64,000 nucleotides of DNA from Methylobacterium hispanicum (GCF_022179285.1 NZ_BPQO01000025.1:42592-106591), one strand, 5' to 3'. Counted from the stretch's first letter, positions 35,360-43,431 are shown. Program-made: numbers and translations. Notes: generated from the letters alone by a model not told the origin.

Positions 35360-35388
35360 CTCGCGGGAACCGCCCCGGTTCCCGCGAG
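35360..35388 (+). terminator. Terminator-like hairpin
   Basis: Perfect 12 bp inverted repeat CTCGCGGGAACC (35360-35371) and GGTTCCCGCGAG (35377-35388) with a 5 nt loop, 8 bp after the KISLGG gene stop. No T tract follows, but position and stability fit a terminator or 3' stabiliser. Confidence 0.6.
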
Positions 35389-35432
35389 CTTGACGACAGC
35401 GCCCGCGCGAGGACGCGCGCACGGAGACAGGC

Positions 35433-35696
35433 ATGTTCGCTCCCTGGTGGAAGCTCGGCATGGACGCCACGATGCTGGCCTTCGAGTCGCAGCAGGTGAT
35501 CGGCCTGCGCCTCGCCATGCTGTCGCTCGGCGGCTCGGCGGCGCAGGTCGAGGCCCAGCGCATGGTCACCGAGAAGATGGTGGCGGCGGGGGAGGCGGCC
35601 CTACTCGTGGCCTCCGGGGGCACCGCCGCGGGCGTCGTGGCGGGCTACCGCCGCAAGGTTCGGGCGAACGCGCGCCGTCTGTCGAAGCGGCGCTGA
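35433..35696 (+). CDS. Small hypothetical protein, helical
   Basis: An 87-residue protein beginning MFAPWWKLGMDATMLAFESQQVIGLRLAML, amphipathic and largely helical, with an Ala/Gly hydrophobic centre and a strongly basic C-terminus (YRRKVRANARRLSKRR). Such small proteins with a phasin-like N-terminal helix are common in Rhizobiales, but no domain can be named with confidence. It stands alone between a terminator-like hairpin and the DUF2934 gene. Confidence 0.6.
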   Translation: MFAPWWKLGMDATMLAFESQQVIGLRLAMLSLGGSAAQVEAQRMVTEKMVAAGEAALLVASGGTAAGVVAGYRRKVRANARRLSKRR

Positions 35697-35794
35697 GCCC
35701 GGCGCCGGGCGCGCTGCTGCGGCGCACAAGCCGTTAACCGACGCTTAACCCTGCCCTCCCATCGTCCCCGTGGGGAAGATCAGGAGAGCACCGC

Positions 35795-36211
35795 ATGGAG
35801 ACGATCACCGAGCAGCATGTGCGCGAGCGCGCCTACTACATCTGGGAGGGCGAAGGCCGGATCCACGGTCGCGCCGAGGCCCACTGGCTGCGCGCCGAGG
35901 CCGAGCTGACCCGTCCGGTCGCCGCCGCGGCCGAAGCGCCGAAGGCCGCCCGGAAGAGCCGCGCGAAGGCTGCCGCACCCGCCGTCGAGATCGCCGCAAC
36001 GCCGGTCGCGGCCAAGGCCCGGAAGCCCGCCGCCCGCAAGACCGCCGACGCGGCCGCCAAGGTCGATGCGAAGCCGGCCGCGAAGGCCGCCAAGCCGGTG
36101 GCGAAGGCGGTCGCCAAGACGGTCGCCAAGACGGTCGCGAAGACATCCGCCGTGCCGGCCGGCATCGCGGCCAAGAAGGCGGCGAGGCCGGCCGCGATCG
36201 CCCTGCACTGA
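35795..36211 (+). CDS. DUF2934 protein with histone-H1-like Ala/Lys tail
   Basis: A 138-residue protein. The first 45 residues match DUF2934: RERAYYIWEGEGRIHGRAEAHWLRAE. The remaining 90 residues are almost only Ala, Lys, Pro, Val and Thr, with AKTV repeated three times (a 12 bp DNA repeat around 36110-36145), as in histone-H1-like bacterial proteins. The basic tail predicts binding to DNA or another polyanion in the cytoplasm. It is followed by a gap carrying an EcfG-type promoter for the next gene. Confidence 0.82.
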   Translation: METITEQHVRERAYYIWEGEGRIHGRAEAHWLRAEAELTRPVAAAAEAPKAARKSRAKAAAPAVEIAATPVAAKARKPAARKTADAAAKVDAKPAAKAAKPVAKAVAKTVAKTVAKTSAVPAGIAAKKAARPAAIALH

Positions 36212-36282
36212 ACCCGCAGCGCGTCCGCGGTCACGGACCATCCGGAGCCCGTCCCGCGAGGGGCGGGCTCCTGCCGTTTCGG

Positions 36283-36307
36283 GGAACGCGGCCGAACCTC
36301 GGCCGTT
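36283..36307 (+). promoter_or_regulatory. EcfG-type promoter before HAD phosphatase gene
   Basis: GGAAC (36283-36287), 16 bp spacer, CGTT (36304-36307): an exact match to the alphaproteobacterial general stress sigma consensus. Predicted transcription start is near 36314, leaving a leader of about 77 nt before ATG 36391. Confidence 0.75.
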
Positions 36308-36390
36308 GACCTCGCAGCCCGCGCGAAGGAGCGTTCCGTGAAGATCCCCCCGGCCCGCCGCCTCCCCATCTTCCCGCGCTGATACCGGCC

Positions 36391-37074
36391 ATGGCGCGCG
36401 CGGTTATCTTCGACATCGACGGGACGCTGCTCGACAGCGTCGATCTGCACGCCGAGGCGTGGGTCGCGGCCTTCCGTCATTTCGGCATCGACGCCGATTT
36501 CGCCGTGGTGCGCGGCCAGATCGGCAAGGGCGGCGACGAACTGATGCCGGTCTTCGTGCCCCGCGAGCGCCTCGCGCGCGAGGGCGAGGCGATCGAGACC
36601 TACCGGTCCGACCTGTTCAAGCGCGACTACCTGACCCGCGTGAAGCCCTTCCCGGGCGTGCGCGCCCTGTTCGAGCGCGCGCGCGCCGAGGGGCTCACGA
36701 TCGCGCTCGGCTCCTCGGGCAAGCGGGACGAGGTGGAGCACTACCAGAAGATTCTGGGCATCGCCGACCTCGTCGACGTCGCAACAAGTTCCGACGACGC
36801 GGACCGCTCGAAGCCGCACCCCGACATCTTCGAGGCGGCGCTGGAGCGCCTCGGCGGCATCCCGAAGTCGCGCGTCCTGGCCGTCGGCGACACGCCCTAC
36901 GACGCCGAGGCCGCGGGCAAGGCGGGCATCGGCACGATCGGCGTGCTCTGCGGCGGTTTTCCCGAGGCGGATCTGGCCGCAGCGGGCTGCCGCGCCATCT
37001 ACCGCGATCCCCAGGACATCCTCGACGGGTTTGATGCCTCACCGCTCGCCCGCGGGCACGGTCGTCCGGATTGA
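36391..37074 (+). CDS. HAD-superfamily phosphatase
   Basis: A 227-residue haloacid-dehalogenase-type hydrolase. Motif I is FDIDGTLLDS (nucleophile Asp about residue 8), motif II lies in IALGSSGKRDE, the motif III Lys in DRSKPHPDIFEAAL, and motif IV in AVGDTPYDAEAA. A helical cap between motif I and II resembles the beta-phosphoglucomutase/phosphoglycolate phosphatase group. The substrate is a small phosphorylated metabolite, not identifiable here. The exact EcfG-type promoter upstream predicts induction in the general stress response. Confidence 0.87.
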   Translation: MARAVIFDIDGTLLDSVDLHAEAWVAAFRHFGIDADFAVVRGQIGKGGDELMPVFVPRERLAREGEAIETYRSDLFKRDYLTRVKPFPGVRALFERARAEGLTIALGSSGKRDEVEHYQKILGIADLVDVATSSDDADRSKPHPDIFEAALERLGGIPKSRVLAVGDTPYDAEAAGKAGIGTIGVLCGGFPEADLAAAGCRAIYRDPQDILDGFDASPLARGHGRPD

Positions 37075-37258
37075 GCCACGGGCTGCGACCGCACCCCAAT
37101 CCCCCATACCCGGTGCGCTACCGCACATGCTGCGCGGGCTTATGCACGGCCGCGTTGACGTGCCGGCTACCGAATCCCGTTGCGGGGGCTGGTCACGGTC
37201 GAGCGAAAGGCGTATCGCGCCGCCCGCGGTTCAGAATCATTCGAGACGAGCGCGTATC

Positions 37259-37462
37259 ATGCCTCAATCGGTCGCCGGCGTTCAGGTCCGGTCCGTGTCC
37301 GAGAAGTCCCTCGCCCAGCTCGTGAGCGAGGCGGTCCAGAGCCACGCCACCCCGATCAGCCAGCTGCTGCGGCTGATGTGGCAGGTCGATGCCGAGCCGG
37401 GCGCCAACGAGAACCTGCGGGCGCAGCTGCGCGCCCGTATCGGAGCGCCCCTGCGGGCCTGA
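37259..37462 (+). CDS. Small hypothetical protein
   Basis: A 67-residue soluble protein: SVSEKSLAQLVSEAVQSHATPISQLLRLMWQVDAEPGANENLRAQLRARIG. It is predicted to be helical with no cysteine and no membrane segment. The region 37075-37258 before it shows no promoter I can name. The composition is less Ala/Arg-biased than shadow frames, which supports a real gene. Confidence 0.55.
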   Translation: MPQSVAGVQVRSVSEKSLAQLVSEAVQSHATPISQLLRLMWQVDAEPGANENLRAQLRARIGAPLRA

Positions 37463-37521
37463 CCCACGCCCGTCGCGCGCATCCCTTCCGGCCGGCCTCG
37501 CTCAGCGGGGCCGTCCGCTTT

Positions 37522-37998
37522 TCAGCCCCGCCCTGCCTCGGCATCCGCGCGGGCGAGTTCCCGCCACGCAAGCACCAGCCGCTCGATCGCGGCGAGGTCG
37601 TCCCCGCCGAGGCGCCCGAGCGTGCGGCGGACATAGGCTTCCTGCGCGGCGATGCCCCGGGCGGCGAGGTCCGCGCCCGCCGGGGTGAGGTGCAGGGCGT
37701 GCGAGCGCCGGTCCCCCGGGATCGGCCTGCGCTCCACGAGCCCGGCCTCGACCAAGCGGTCGATCAGCCCCGAGACGTTGCCCTTCGTCACGTAGAGCCG
37801 GGCCGCCAGATCCTGCTGGGTCAGCCCCTCGCGCTCGCTGAGCGTCGAGAGCACGTCGAATTGCGGGATCGACAGTCCGATGCCGCGCAGCTCCGCCGCG
37901 ACGGCGGCCGTGACCCGCCGGTTGAGGCGGATGAAGCGGAACCAGACCCGGAGCAGGTCGGGGCGTTGCGGATTCGGCTCTGGCTGCGGACGCGACAT
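37522..37998 (-). CDS. MarR-family transcriptional regulator
   Basis: A 158-residue winged-helix regulator. The core reads IGLSIPQFDVLSTLSEREGLTQQDLAARLYVTKGNVSGLIDRLVEAGLVERRPIPGDRRSHALHLTPAG, including the MarR wing motif (DRRSHALHLT). The protein likely binds a palindrome as a dimer and responds to a small ligand or oxidant. It is divergent from a DUF1499 membrane protein gene, a possible target. No operator could be fixed. Confidence 0.9.
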   Translation of the reverse strand: MSRPQPEPNPQRPDLLRVWFRFIRLNRRVTAAVAAELRGIGLSIPQFDVLSTLSEREGLTQQDLAARLYVTKGNVSGLIDRLVEAGLVERRPIPGDRRSHALHLTPAGADLAARGIAAQEAYVRRTLGRLGGDDLAAIERLVLAWRELARADAEAGRG

Positions 37999-38152
37999 CG
38001 TGGCTCGACCCTATAACAGAGGGAAGCGGGGGTAGCATCCGCCGACCGCTTCAACCCATCGTTCACGCGCTGGCGCGGGGGCCGGGCCCCCGGTAAGACC
38101 GGGCTCCCGCCCGCGGCCGCGCCGCCGGGATCGCCGAGGTCGTCCGAGAGCC

Positions 38153-38932
38153 ATGCGCCGCCCGATCGTCGAGGAGCCCGTCACCCGCGCCGGTCCGCTG
38201 GCGCGCCGGCTCGCCCTGTTCTCGATCCTGGTGACCGCGCTGGCCCTGATCCTGGTGCGCGATCCGCGCACCGAGACCGGTCCGGCGCTCGCCACGCTCG
38301 GGGCCGGGATCGCGGTGGCGCTCGTCGCCGTGCTGACGGCAGGCTTCGCCTTCGTGCGGGTCTGGCGGGAGGGCGCGCGGGGGCTGGGCGCGGCGGTGGC
38401 CGGGCTGTTCCTGGCCGGCCTCGTGCTGGCCTATCCGGCCTACGCGGCCCTGCGGGGCCTCCGGCTTCCGGCGCTCAACGACATCAGCACCGACATCGAG
38501 AACCCGCCGGCCTTCTCGCGCTCGCGCACGGCCTTCGCGGCGCGGGACGGACGCTACCCGCCCGAGCCAGGCCCGGAGGCGCGCGAGCGCCAGCGCGCCG
38601 CCTACCCGCAGGTCGCGCCGCTGACCCTCGACGTCGATGCCGACGAAGCTTTCGAGCTGGCCCGCAAGGCGGCGGTGAACCGGCGCTGGCAGATCGTGGA
38701 GGCGATCCGCCCGGGCGGGCGCGTCGGCAACGGCCGGATCGAGGCGGTCTCGCGCGGCCTGCTGCTCAACCTGCCCGACGACGTGACCGTGCGGGTGCGG
38801 CCCCGCGCGGACGGGGCGCGCATCGACGTCCGCTCGGCCTCGCGCCTCGGGGGGCGCGACCTCGGCGTCAACGCGGACCGGATCCGCGCCTATCTGGACG
38901 AGGTCTCGAACCTCGCGCTCGCCTTGAAATAA
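38153..38932 (+). CDS. DUF1499 membrane protein
   Basis: A 259-residue protein with about three N-terminal transmembrane segments (LALFSILVTALALILV, ATLGAGIAVALVAVLTAGFAF and VAGLFLAGLVLAYPAYAAL). A soluble DUF1499 domain follows, with LPALNDISTDIENPP and the conserved end SASRLGGRDLGVNADRIRAYL. The soluble part probably faces the periplasm. The function of DUF1499 is not known. Its stop is 4 bp from the convergent stop of the beta-lactamase-fold gene. Confidence 0.85.
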   Translation: MRRPIVEEPVTRAGPLARRLALFSILVTALALILVRDPRTETGPALATLGAGIAVALVAVLTAGFAFVRVWREGARGLGAAVAGLFLAGLVLAYPAYAALRGLRLPALNDISTDIENPPAFSRSRTAFAARDGRYPPEPGPEARERQRAAYPQVAPLTLDVDADEAFELARKAAVNRRWQIVEAIRPGGRVGNGRIEAVSRGLLLNLPDDVTVRVRPRADGARIDVRSASRLGGRDLGVNADRIRAYLDEVSNLALALK

Positions 38933-38935
38933 GCT

Positions 38936-39844
38936 TCACGCCGGCCCGTAGCGCCCGTCGATCCGCGCCGGGCCGTCGCTCCGCACCTGCCCGCGCTCGA
39001 CCAGATCCTCCAAGTGGGCGAAGACCGAGAGCATCGCCGCGCCGGTCAGGCGCGGGTTCAGCCCTTGGTAGATCGCCGCGACGATCGCCGCGATATCCGC
39101 GTCGCCCGCCGCGATCCGCGCCCGGATCGCCGCCTCGCGCTGGCGCCGGTGGTTGGCGAGCCCCCGCACGAAGCGGCGCGGGTCGCGCACCGGCCCGCCA
39201 TGGCCCGGCCAGTACACGGTCTCGTCCCGGGCGCGCAGCTTGTCGAGCGAGGCCATGTAGGCGCGCATCGAGCCGTCCGGCGGCGCGACCACGCTCGTCG
39301 ACCAGGCCATGACGTGGTCGCCCGAGAACAGCGCGTTCTCCTCCGCCAGGGCGAAGGCGAGATGGTTCATGGTGTGGCCCGGCGTCTCGACCGCCTCCAG
39401 AGTCCAGCCGGGCCCGGAGACCCGCTCGCCCTCGGCGAGTTCCCGGTCGGGCCGGTGCTCGCGGTCGGCGCTGGCGTCGAGCATCGGCACCTCGCCGGCT
39501 CCCAGCGCCCGCGCGGCCCGGTGCGGTCCGCAGCCGACGACCGGCGCGCCCGTTCGGCCCTGCAACGTCCGGGCCCCCGGAGAGTGATCGCGGTGGGTGT
39601 GCGTGACGACGATCTGCGCCACCGTCTCGCCCGCGAGCCCCGAGAGCAGGCGGTCGAGATGGTCCGCATCCTCGGGGCCAGGATCGATCACCGCCACAGC
39701 GCCGCGTCCGACGACGTAGGTGCAGGTGCCGCTCGCGGTGAAGGGGGACGCGTTAGGCACCACGAGCCGGCGCACCAGGGGCGTCAGCGTCTCGAAGCGG
39801 CCCGCGACCGGCAGGGCCGTCTCGAAATCCGGCCCATCCGCCAT
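38936..39844 (-). CDS. MBL-fold metallohydrolase (LACTB2-like)
   Basis: A 302-residue metallo-beta-lactamase-fold hydrolase. The metal motif is VVTHTHRDHSPGARTL (H-x-H-x-DH), with a second His in ETPGHTMNHLAFAL and an Asp in ALFSGDHVMAW; the C-terminus has the winged-helix-like extension of the LACTB2/glyoxalase II group. Hydrolysis of a thioester or phosphodiester in the cytoplasm is expected; the substrate is unknown. ATG 39844 is preferred; an in-frame GTG at 39856 would add four residues. Confidence 0.87.
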   Translation of the reverse strand: MADGPDFETALPVAGRFETLTPLVRRLVVPNASPFTASGTCTYVVGRGAVAVIDPGPEDADHLDRLLSGLAGETVAQIVVTHTHRDHSPGARTLQGRTGAPVVGCGPHRAARALGAGEVPMLDASADREHRPDRELAEGERVSGPGWTLEAVETPGHTMNHLAFALAEENALFSGDHVMAWSTSVVAPPDGSMRAYMASLDKLRARDETVYWPGHGGPVRDPRRFVRGLANHRRQREAAIRARIAAGDADIAAIVAAIYQGLNPRLTGAAMLSVFAHLEDLVERGQVRSDGPARIDGRYGPA

Positions 39845-39928
39845 CGACCGCTCCACTCGTCGCCTCGAGAACGGCCCACGCCTACGCCATCGCGTGCGGC
39901 GTGTCAGCGCCCCCGGCTGAGGGGGTCG

Positions 39929-40951
39929 TCAGCGCCCGTAGTGCGAGGGCTGCACGATCCGCAGGGGCACGAAGCCGCCTGCGGCGCGCTCCGGCAACAG
40001 GAAACCGCCCGCGGAGGCGACCCGCACCACCGCTTCGCGCTCGGCCGCGCGCAGCACCTGCCGGAAGCTGCGCTCGCGCGCCTCGCGCTGGAGCGCGCCG
40101 ACCCGACCCTCGATCTGGCGGCGGGCGCCCCCCGAGATCCGGGCGGTGCGGTAATCGACGAGGGCGAGGCTGCCGGCAACCGGCACCGCCACGCGGGCCG
40201 ACGCGCGGGTCGCCACCGCATCACCGGCGCGCAGGGTCGGGTCCCGCGCGACCGAGAGGATCGCGCGCGCATCCGCCGCCCCCTCCGCCGCGGCCCCTTC
40301 GGCCGCCTGGCAGGAGCAATCCGCGACGCGGCGCTGGCGATAGACGTTCGCGAGCGCCGCGGCGCGGTAGGGCTGGCCCTGCAGGCTGACCGCCTGATCG
40401 AGTTCGGCCGCGCCCGCCGCCAGGGTGTAGAGGCTGGTGCGCGCCCCCGGGCAGGCCGCCGCGCAGGCGGCCTCGTGCGCCGGCAGGTCGGCGCGGGCGC
40501 GCAGGTTGCCGAGGGGGAAGAGGTAGCCGTCGCACATCCGCACGCAGACGGTGCGGCGCCCGGCCGCCGAATCCGCCACCGCGCGCGGGATGCGGGTGCT
40601 GTTGCGGGCGGCGTCGCGGCGGACCGCCGCGCGACGCACGCGCCAGTGCGTGGTCAGAGCGGGGCCGGGGCGGGTCGCCGGGATCAGGCGGCGACGGGGC
40701 GGCGCCCCGGCGTCGGGCAGGGCGACGTAGCGGGCGGCCTGCCGCGGCGCCGGCTCGGGCCGGGCAGGGGGGCCGCGGAAGAGCGCTTCCAAGAAAGCGA
40801 AGGGGTTCTGGCTGTCGGAGGCGTGGCCGACGCCCACCGCCACCGTGACGCCGCCGAGCCCGAGCACGAGGCCGGCCAGCAGCGACCCGATCAGCCGCCG
40901 CCGCGGCCCGCCGGCCGAAAGCCCTCGCCAAACCCGCGCGTCCACGCCCAT
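39929..40951 (-). CDS. DUF2865 exported protein
   Basis: A 340-residue protein starting at ATG 40951, with a hydrophobic N-terminal segment (IGSLLAGLVLGLGGVTVAVGVGHA) acting as signal or anchor. The DUF2865 core RTVCVRMCDGYLFPLGN follows near the centre, then cysteines in HEAACAAACPGARTSLYTL and ADCSCQAAEG that probably pair in the periplasm. This family is widespread in Rhizobiales and uncharacterised. A longer frame from 41041 would add 30 residues before the hydrophobic segment and is less likely. Confidence 0.82.
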   Translation of the reverse strand: MGVDARVWRGLSAGGPRRRLIGSLLAGLVLGLGGVTVAVGVGHASDSQNPFAFLEALFRGPPARPEPAPRQAARYVALPDAGAPPRRRLIPATRPGPALTTHWRVRRAAVRRDAARNSTRIPRAVADSAAGRRTVCVRMCDGYLFPLGNLRARADLPAHEAACAAACPGARTSLYTLAAGAAELDQAVSLQGQPYRAAALANVYRQRRVADCSCQAAEGAAAEGAADARAILSVARDPTLRAGDAVATRASARVAVPVAGSLALVDYRTARISGGARRQIEGRVGALQREARERSFRQVLRAAEREAVVRVASAGGFLLPERAAGGFVPLRIVQPSHYGR

Positions 40952-41347
40952 GCCGCCCCCCCCGGATCGGGCGTACCGGCCCGCGCGCAGGCACGATGGC
41001 CGCGACCGCTTCACCGATGCCGAATGCCCGAAGGAAACCAAGCCTTAACGGTCGGACCGGAGCAAGTGTGGCGGACAACGGACCGGACCGTGCGCGAAGG
41101 CGCGGAGGGCGGGGCGGGACGCCGTCGATAGCGACTCCCGCTCGAAATCGGGACACACCGTTCCGCGCCGGGCCGGAGCGAGAGTCGGGGCGGCGAGGAT
41201 GCGCCGGATCGGACCTGGGTCCTGCCCCGAAACGGACGGTGGACAAGTCGCGGTTGGGATCGTGAAACTAGCGAAGCCGCCCGTTTCCGGACGGCTTCAT
41301 GGCCTCGTTCGATCGGGGGATCGAGAGGGGCGTCCCGCGCAGCCGCC
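40952..41347. other. Intergenic region, one hairpin
   Basis: 396 bp without a supported gene. A hairpin at 41274-41299 (GAAGCCG/CGGCTTC plus an inner CCG/CGG after one mismatch, loop TTTC) lies downstream of the leftward 52-residue gene and could end its transcript. The rest shows no promoter or repeat I can defend. Confidence 0.5.
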
Positions 41348-41506
41348 TCAGCGGCGCCCGTAGGGCGGGTTCCGACGGATCCGGACCGGAACGAGCTGCG
41401 CATGCCGTCGGGGACCCACGAGGTCGAGCAGACGCTCGCTCGCGCGTGCCAGGGCATCTGTGACCGTCTCGGCGAGGCGCGCGGCGAGCGCGGGGGCGTT
41501 TCTCAT
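41348..41506 (-). CDS. Small stress-region protein, unknown
   Basis: A 52-residue protein (RNAPALAARLAETVTDALAR then SERLLDLVGPRRHAQLV), with an amphipathic helix and a basic C-terminus ending NPPYGRR. The frame stays open upstream to ATG 41605, but an exact EcfG-type promoter at 41552-41576 predicts transcription starting near 41545, so the ATG at 41506 is the supported start. No family recognised. The promoter is the main evidence that the gene is real and stress-induced. Confidence 0.6.
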   Translation of the reverse strand: MRNAPALAARLAETVTDALARASERLLDLVGPRRHAQLVPVRIRRNPPYGRR

Positions 41507-41551
41507 CGCTGGGTCTCTCGACAACTGGTTACGAATGTCTTCGCTCTGTCG

Positions 41552-41576
41552 AACGCCGCGGACACGTCTGCGTTCC
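41552..41576 (-). promoter_or_regulatory. EcfG-type promoter of the 52-residue gene
   Basis: On the minus strand GGAAC (41576-41572), 16 bp spacer, CGTT (41555-41552). The predicted start near 41545 gives a leader of about 39 nt before the ATG at 41506. Confidence 0.7.
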
Positions 41577-41747
41577 GCCAGCCGTCCGGCTTCGATGGAC
41601 GACATATGGCGACGACGCCCGCCGGATGCGAGGGCGAACGGGGAGCGGAGCGCACGGTCCGGAGCGGCGCAACGCCGCGTCCTGCCACCCACGAGCCGCT
41701 CGCGAGAACGCGATCGAACCGACGGACGATCTCTGCATTTCGAGTGC

Positions 41748-41772
41748 GGAACCATGGCCGAACCTTGGCGTT
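41748..41772 (+). promoter_or_regulatory. EcfG-type promoter of the DUF1328 gene
   Basis: GGAAC (41748-41752), 16 bp spacer, CGTT (41769-41772). The predicted start near 41779 gives a 50 nt leader before ATG 41829. With the opposite-strand site at 41552-41576 it makes the 41507-41828 gap a divergent pair of stress promoters. Confidence 0.78.
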
Positions 41773-41828
41773 TTCATGGTCAGATAGCTGCGAAGCACCG
41801 CGGCAGAACTATTCGAAGGACTGGAACA

Positions 41829-42005
41829 ATGCTCGGTTGGGCCGTTACATTTCTCGTCGTGGCCCTCGTGGCCGCTCTGCTCGGCTTCGGCGGCATCGCC
41901 GGCACCGCCATGGAAGCCGCGAAGCTCGTCTTCTTCGTCGCGATCGTGCTCTTCGCCATCTCGGCCGTCATCGGCCTGCTGCGGGGTCGCTCGCCGACAC
42001 TCTGA
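41829..42005 (+). CDS. DUF1328 small membrane protein
   Basis: A 58-residue protein of two transmembrane helices: AVTFLVVALVAALLGFGGIAGTAMEAAKLVFFVAIVLFAISAVIGLLRG, which matches DUF1328/YtjA. The central GGIAGTA turn is typical of the family. Function unknown; homologues are often stress-induced, in agreement with the EcfG-type promoter 57 bp upstream. It converges with nepR across a strong hairpin. Confidence 0.9.
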   Translation: MLGWAVTFLVVALVAALLGFGGIAGTAMEAAKLVFFVAIVLFAISAVIGLLRGRSPTL

Positions 42006-42011
42006 CGCGGA

Positions 42012-42037
42012 GCCGGGTCGCCTCGCGGCGACCCGGC
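42012..42037. terminator. Bidirectional terminator between DUF1328 gene and nepR
   Basis: Perfect 11 bp arms GCCGGGTCGCC (42012-42022) and GGCGACCCGGC (42027-42037) with tetraloop TCGC, lying between convergent genes. A second, 7 bp hairpin (CGCCGGC/GCCGGCG) follows at 42054-42071. Confidence 0.65.
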
Positions 42038-42081
42038 GAAGGCTCAGGCGCCCCGCCGGCCCAGGCCGGCGCCGGGCGCCT

Positions 42082-42360
42082 TCACCGTTCAGGATCCTCT
42101 GCGGCGCGCGCCTCCCCCGCCTCAAGGCGCGCGATCAGATCACGGAACTGGTCGGGTACGGGCTGCTGCACCACCGCATCGTACATGGCGCGCAGATGTG
42201 TCCCGAGCCGGGTGCGGGCAAACTCGTTGAGCGAGCTGTCCGACGGCCGCACACGCTCCGGCGACATCGGAACCGCAGCCTGCTCGGTCGCCGGCGCAGC
42301 CTCCTCGACAGCCGGCATACCTTCGGCGTGGACGGCACCGGCCTTCCCGTCGTCATTCAT
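42082..42360 (-). CDS. nepR: NepR anti-sigma factor
   Basis: A 92-residue anti-sigma factor of the general stress response. The conserved two-helix core is LGTHLRAMYDAVVQQPVPDQFRDLIARL near residues 52-79; the flanks are acidic and disordered-looking. NepR holds sigma-EcfG inactive until phosphorylated PhyR binds NepR through its sigma-like domain. It is divergent from phyR, as is common in this group, and carries its own exact EcfG-type promoter, giving negative feedback. The ecfG gene is not in this window. Confidence 0.92.
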   Translation of the reverse strand: MNDDGKAGAVHAEGMPAVEEAAPATEQAAVPMSPERVRPSDSSLNEFARTRLGTHLRAMYDAVVQQPVPDQFRDLIARLEAGEARAAEDPER

Positions 42361-42440
42361 TCACGGCATCCCCTTGGGCCGGGTGAACCCGTGCCCGCCG
42401 CATTGTCTTGCGGCTTGACATACGTCATGGCTGCTTCAGC

Positions 42441-42465
42441 AACGCCAGGACCCAAGTTCGGTTCC
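42441..42465 (-). promoter_or_regulatory. EcfG-type promoter of nepR
   Basis: On the minus strand GGAAC (42465-42461), 16 bp spacer, CGTT (42444-42441). Predicted start near 42434, leader about 74 nt to ATG 42360. Its -35 lies 8 bp from the -35 of the divergent phyR promoter. Confidence 0.82.
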
Positions 42466-42473
42466 GCCGCCCC

Positions 42474-42498
42474 GGAACGGAGCCGGGCCGCCCGCGTT
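42474..42498 (+). promoter_or_regulatory. EcfG-type promoter of phyR
   Basis: GGAAC (42474-42478), 16 bp spacer, CGTT (42495-42498). Predicted start near 42505, about 36 nt before ATG 42541. Positive feedback of the general stress sigma factor on phyR is the expected result. Confidence 0.85.
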
Positions 42499-42540
42499 GG
42501 GCGGGAGGCGGCGAGAACATAGCAAGTCACAGGGGATCGA

Positions 42541-43347
42541 ATGTCCACATCGCAACTCGTTGTGCAGCACCTGCCCTACCTGCGGCGCTACGCGCGCGCG
42601 CTCACGGGCAGCCAGGTCGCGGGCGACGCCTACGTCGCCGCGACTCTGGAGACGCTGGTCAACGAACCCGAGACCCTCGGGCGCAGCACCAACGTCAAGG
42701 CCGACCTGTTCCGGGTCTTCACGCGGATCTGGAACTCGCTCTCGGTCAACGGTCGCCGCGAGCAGGTGCAGCACGACCTGCCGGCGGAGGTGCGCCTCGG
42801 TCAGATCACGCCGCTGCCGCGCCAGGCCTTCTTGCTCTCCTGCCTTGAGGGTTTCTCCGAGGAGGACGCCGCGATCATCCTCGACGTGGACGTGGCGCAG
42901 GTGCGCGACCTCGTGGACGAGGCCGGTCGCGAGCTCGCCGCCGACATGGCCACCGAGATCCTGATCATCGAGGACGAGCCGCTGATCGCCATGGACCTCG
43001 AGGCCCTGGTGGAGGGCCTGGGCCACAACGTGATCGGCGTCGCGCGCACCCGCTCGGAGGCGATCAAGATCGCGGGCGAGGGCGGCAAGCGTCCGGGCCT
43101 GATCCTGGCGGACATCCAGCTCGCCGACGGCTCCTCGGGACTCGACGCGGTGAACGACCTCCTGAAGACCTTCGAGGTGCCGGTGATCTTCATCACCGCC
43201 TACCCGGAGCGTTTCCTCACCGGCGAGCGGCCGGAGCCGGCCTTCCTCATCGCCAAGCCGTTCCAGCCCGCCAACGTCTCGGCGGTGATCAGCCAAGCCC
43301 TGTTCTTCCAGCAGACCGCCCGCCGCCGCGAGGCCAAGACGGCCTGA
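42541..43347 (+). CDS. phyR: PhyR anti-anti-sigma response regulator
   Basis: A 268-residue regulator with an unusual order: an N-terminal ECF-sigma-like domain (LPYLRRYARALTGSQVAGD ... FLLSCLEGFSEEDAAIILDVD) and a C-terminal receiver domain (ILIIEDEPLIAMDLEALVEGLGH, phospho-acceptor Asp in LILADIQLADGSSG, then FITAYPERFL and IAKPF). When phosphorylated it sequesters NepR and frees sigma-EcfG. PhyR was first described in Methylobacterium extorquens. No partner HWE/HisKA2 kinase is in the window. The gene ends before a classical terminator and a convergent predicted sRNA. Confidence 0.96.
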   Translation: MSTSQLVVQHLPYLRRYARALTGSQVAGDAYVAATLETLVNEPETLGRSTNVKADLFRVFTRIWNSLSVNGRREQVQHDLPAEVRLGQITPLPRQAFLLSCLEGFSEEDAAIILDVDVAQVRDLVDEAGRELAADMATEILIIEDEPLIAMDLEALVEGLGHNVIGVARTRSEAIKIAGEGGKRPGLILADIQLADGSSGLDAVNDLLKTFEVPVIFITAYPERFLTGERPEPAFLIAKPFQPANVSAVISQALFFQQTARRREAKTA

Positions 43348-43431
43348 CAGGTACGACGGCCTGATGAGTGAGACGGCCTGATCGGCAAGACGAATCGAAT
43401 CTGGGGGCGACTCGAGCCCCCCCTACCGAGG

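Noticed and set aside
41823..41846. GGAAC-N15-CGTT at the start of the DUF1328 gene
   Set aside because: The spacer is 15 bp and the element overlaps the start codon; the proper promoter is at 41748-41772.
41402..42418. 338-codon plus-strand frame across the stress region
   Set aside because: It overlaps DUF1328, nepR and two stress promoters, and has no domain.
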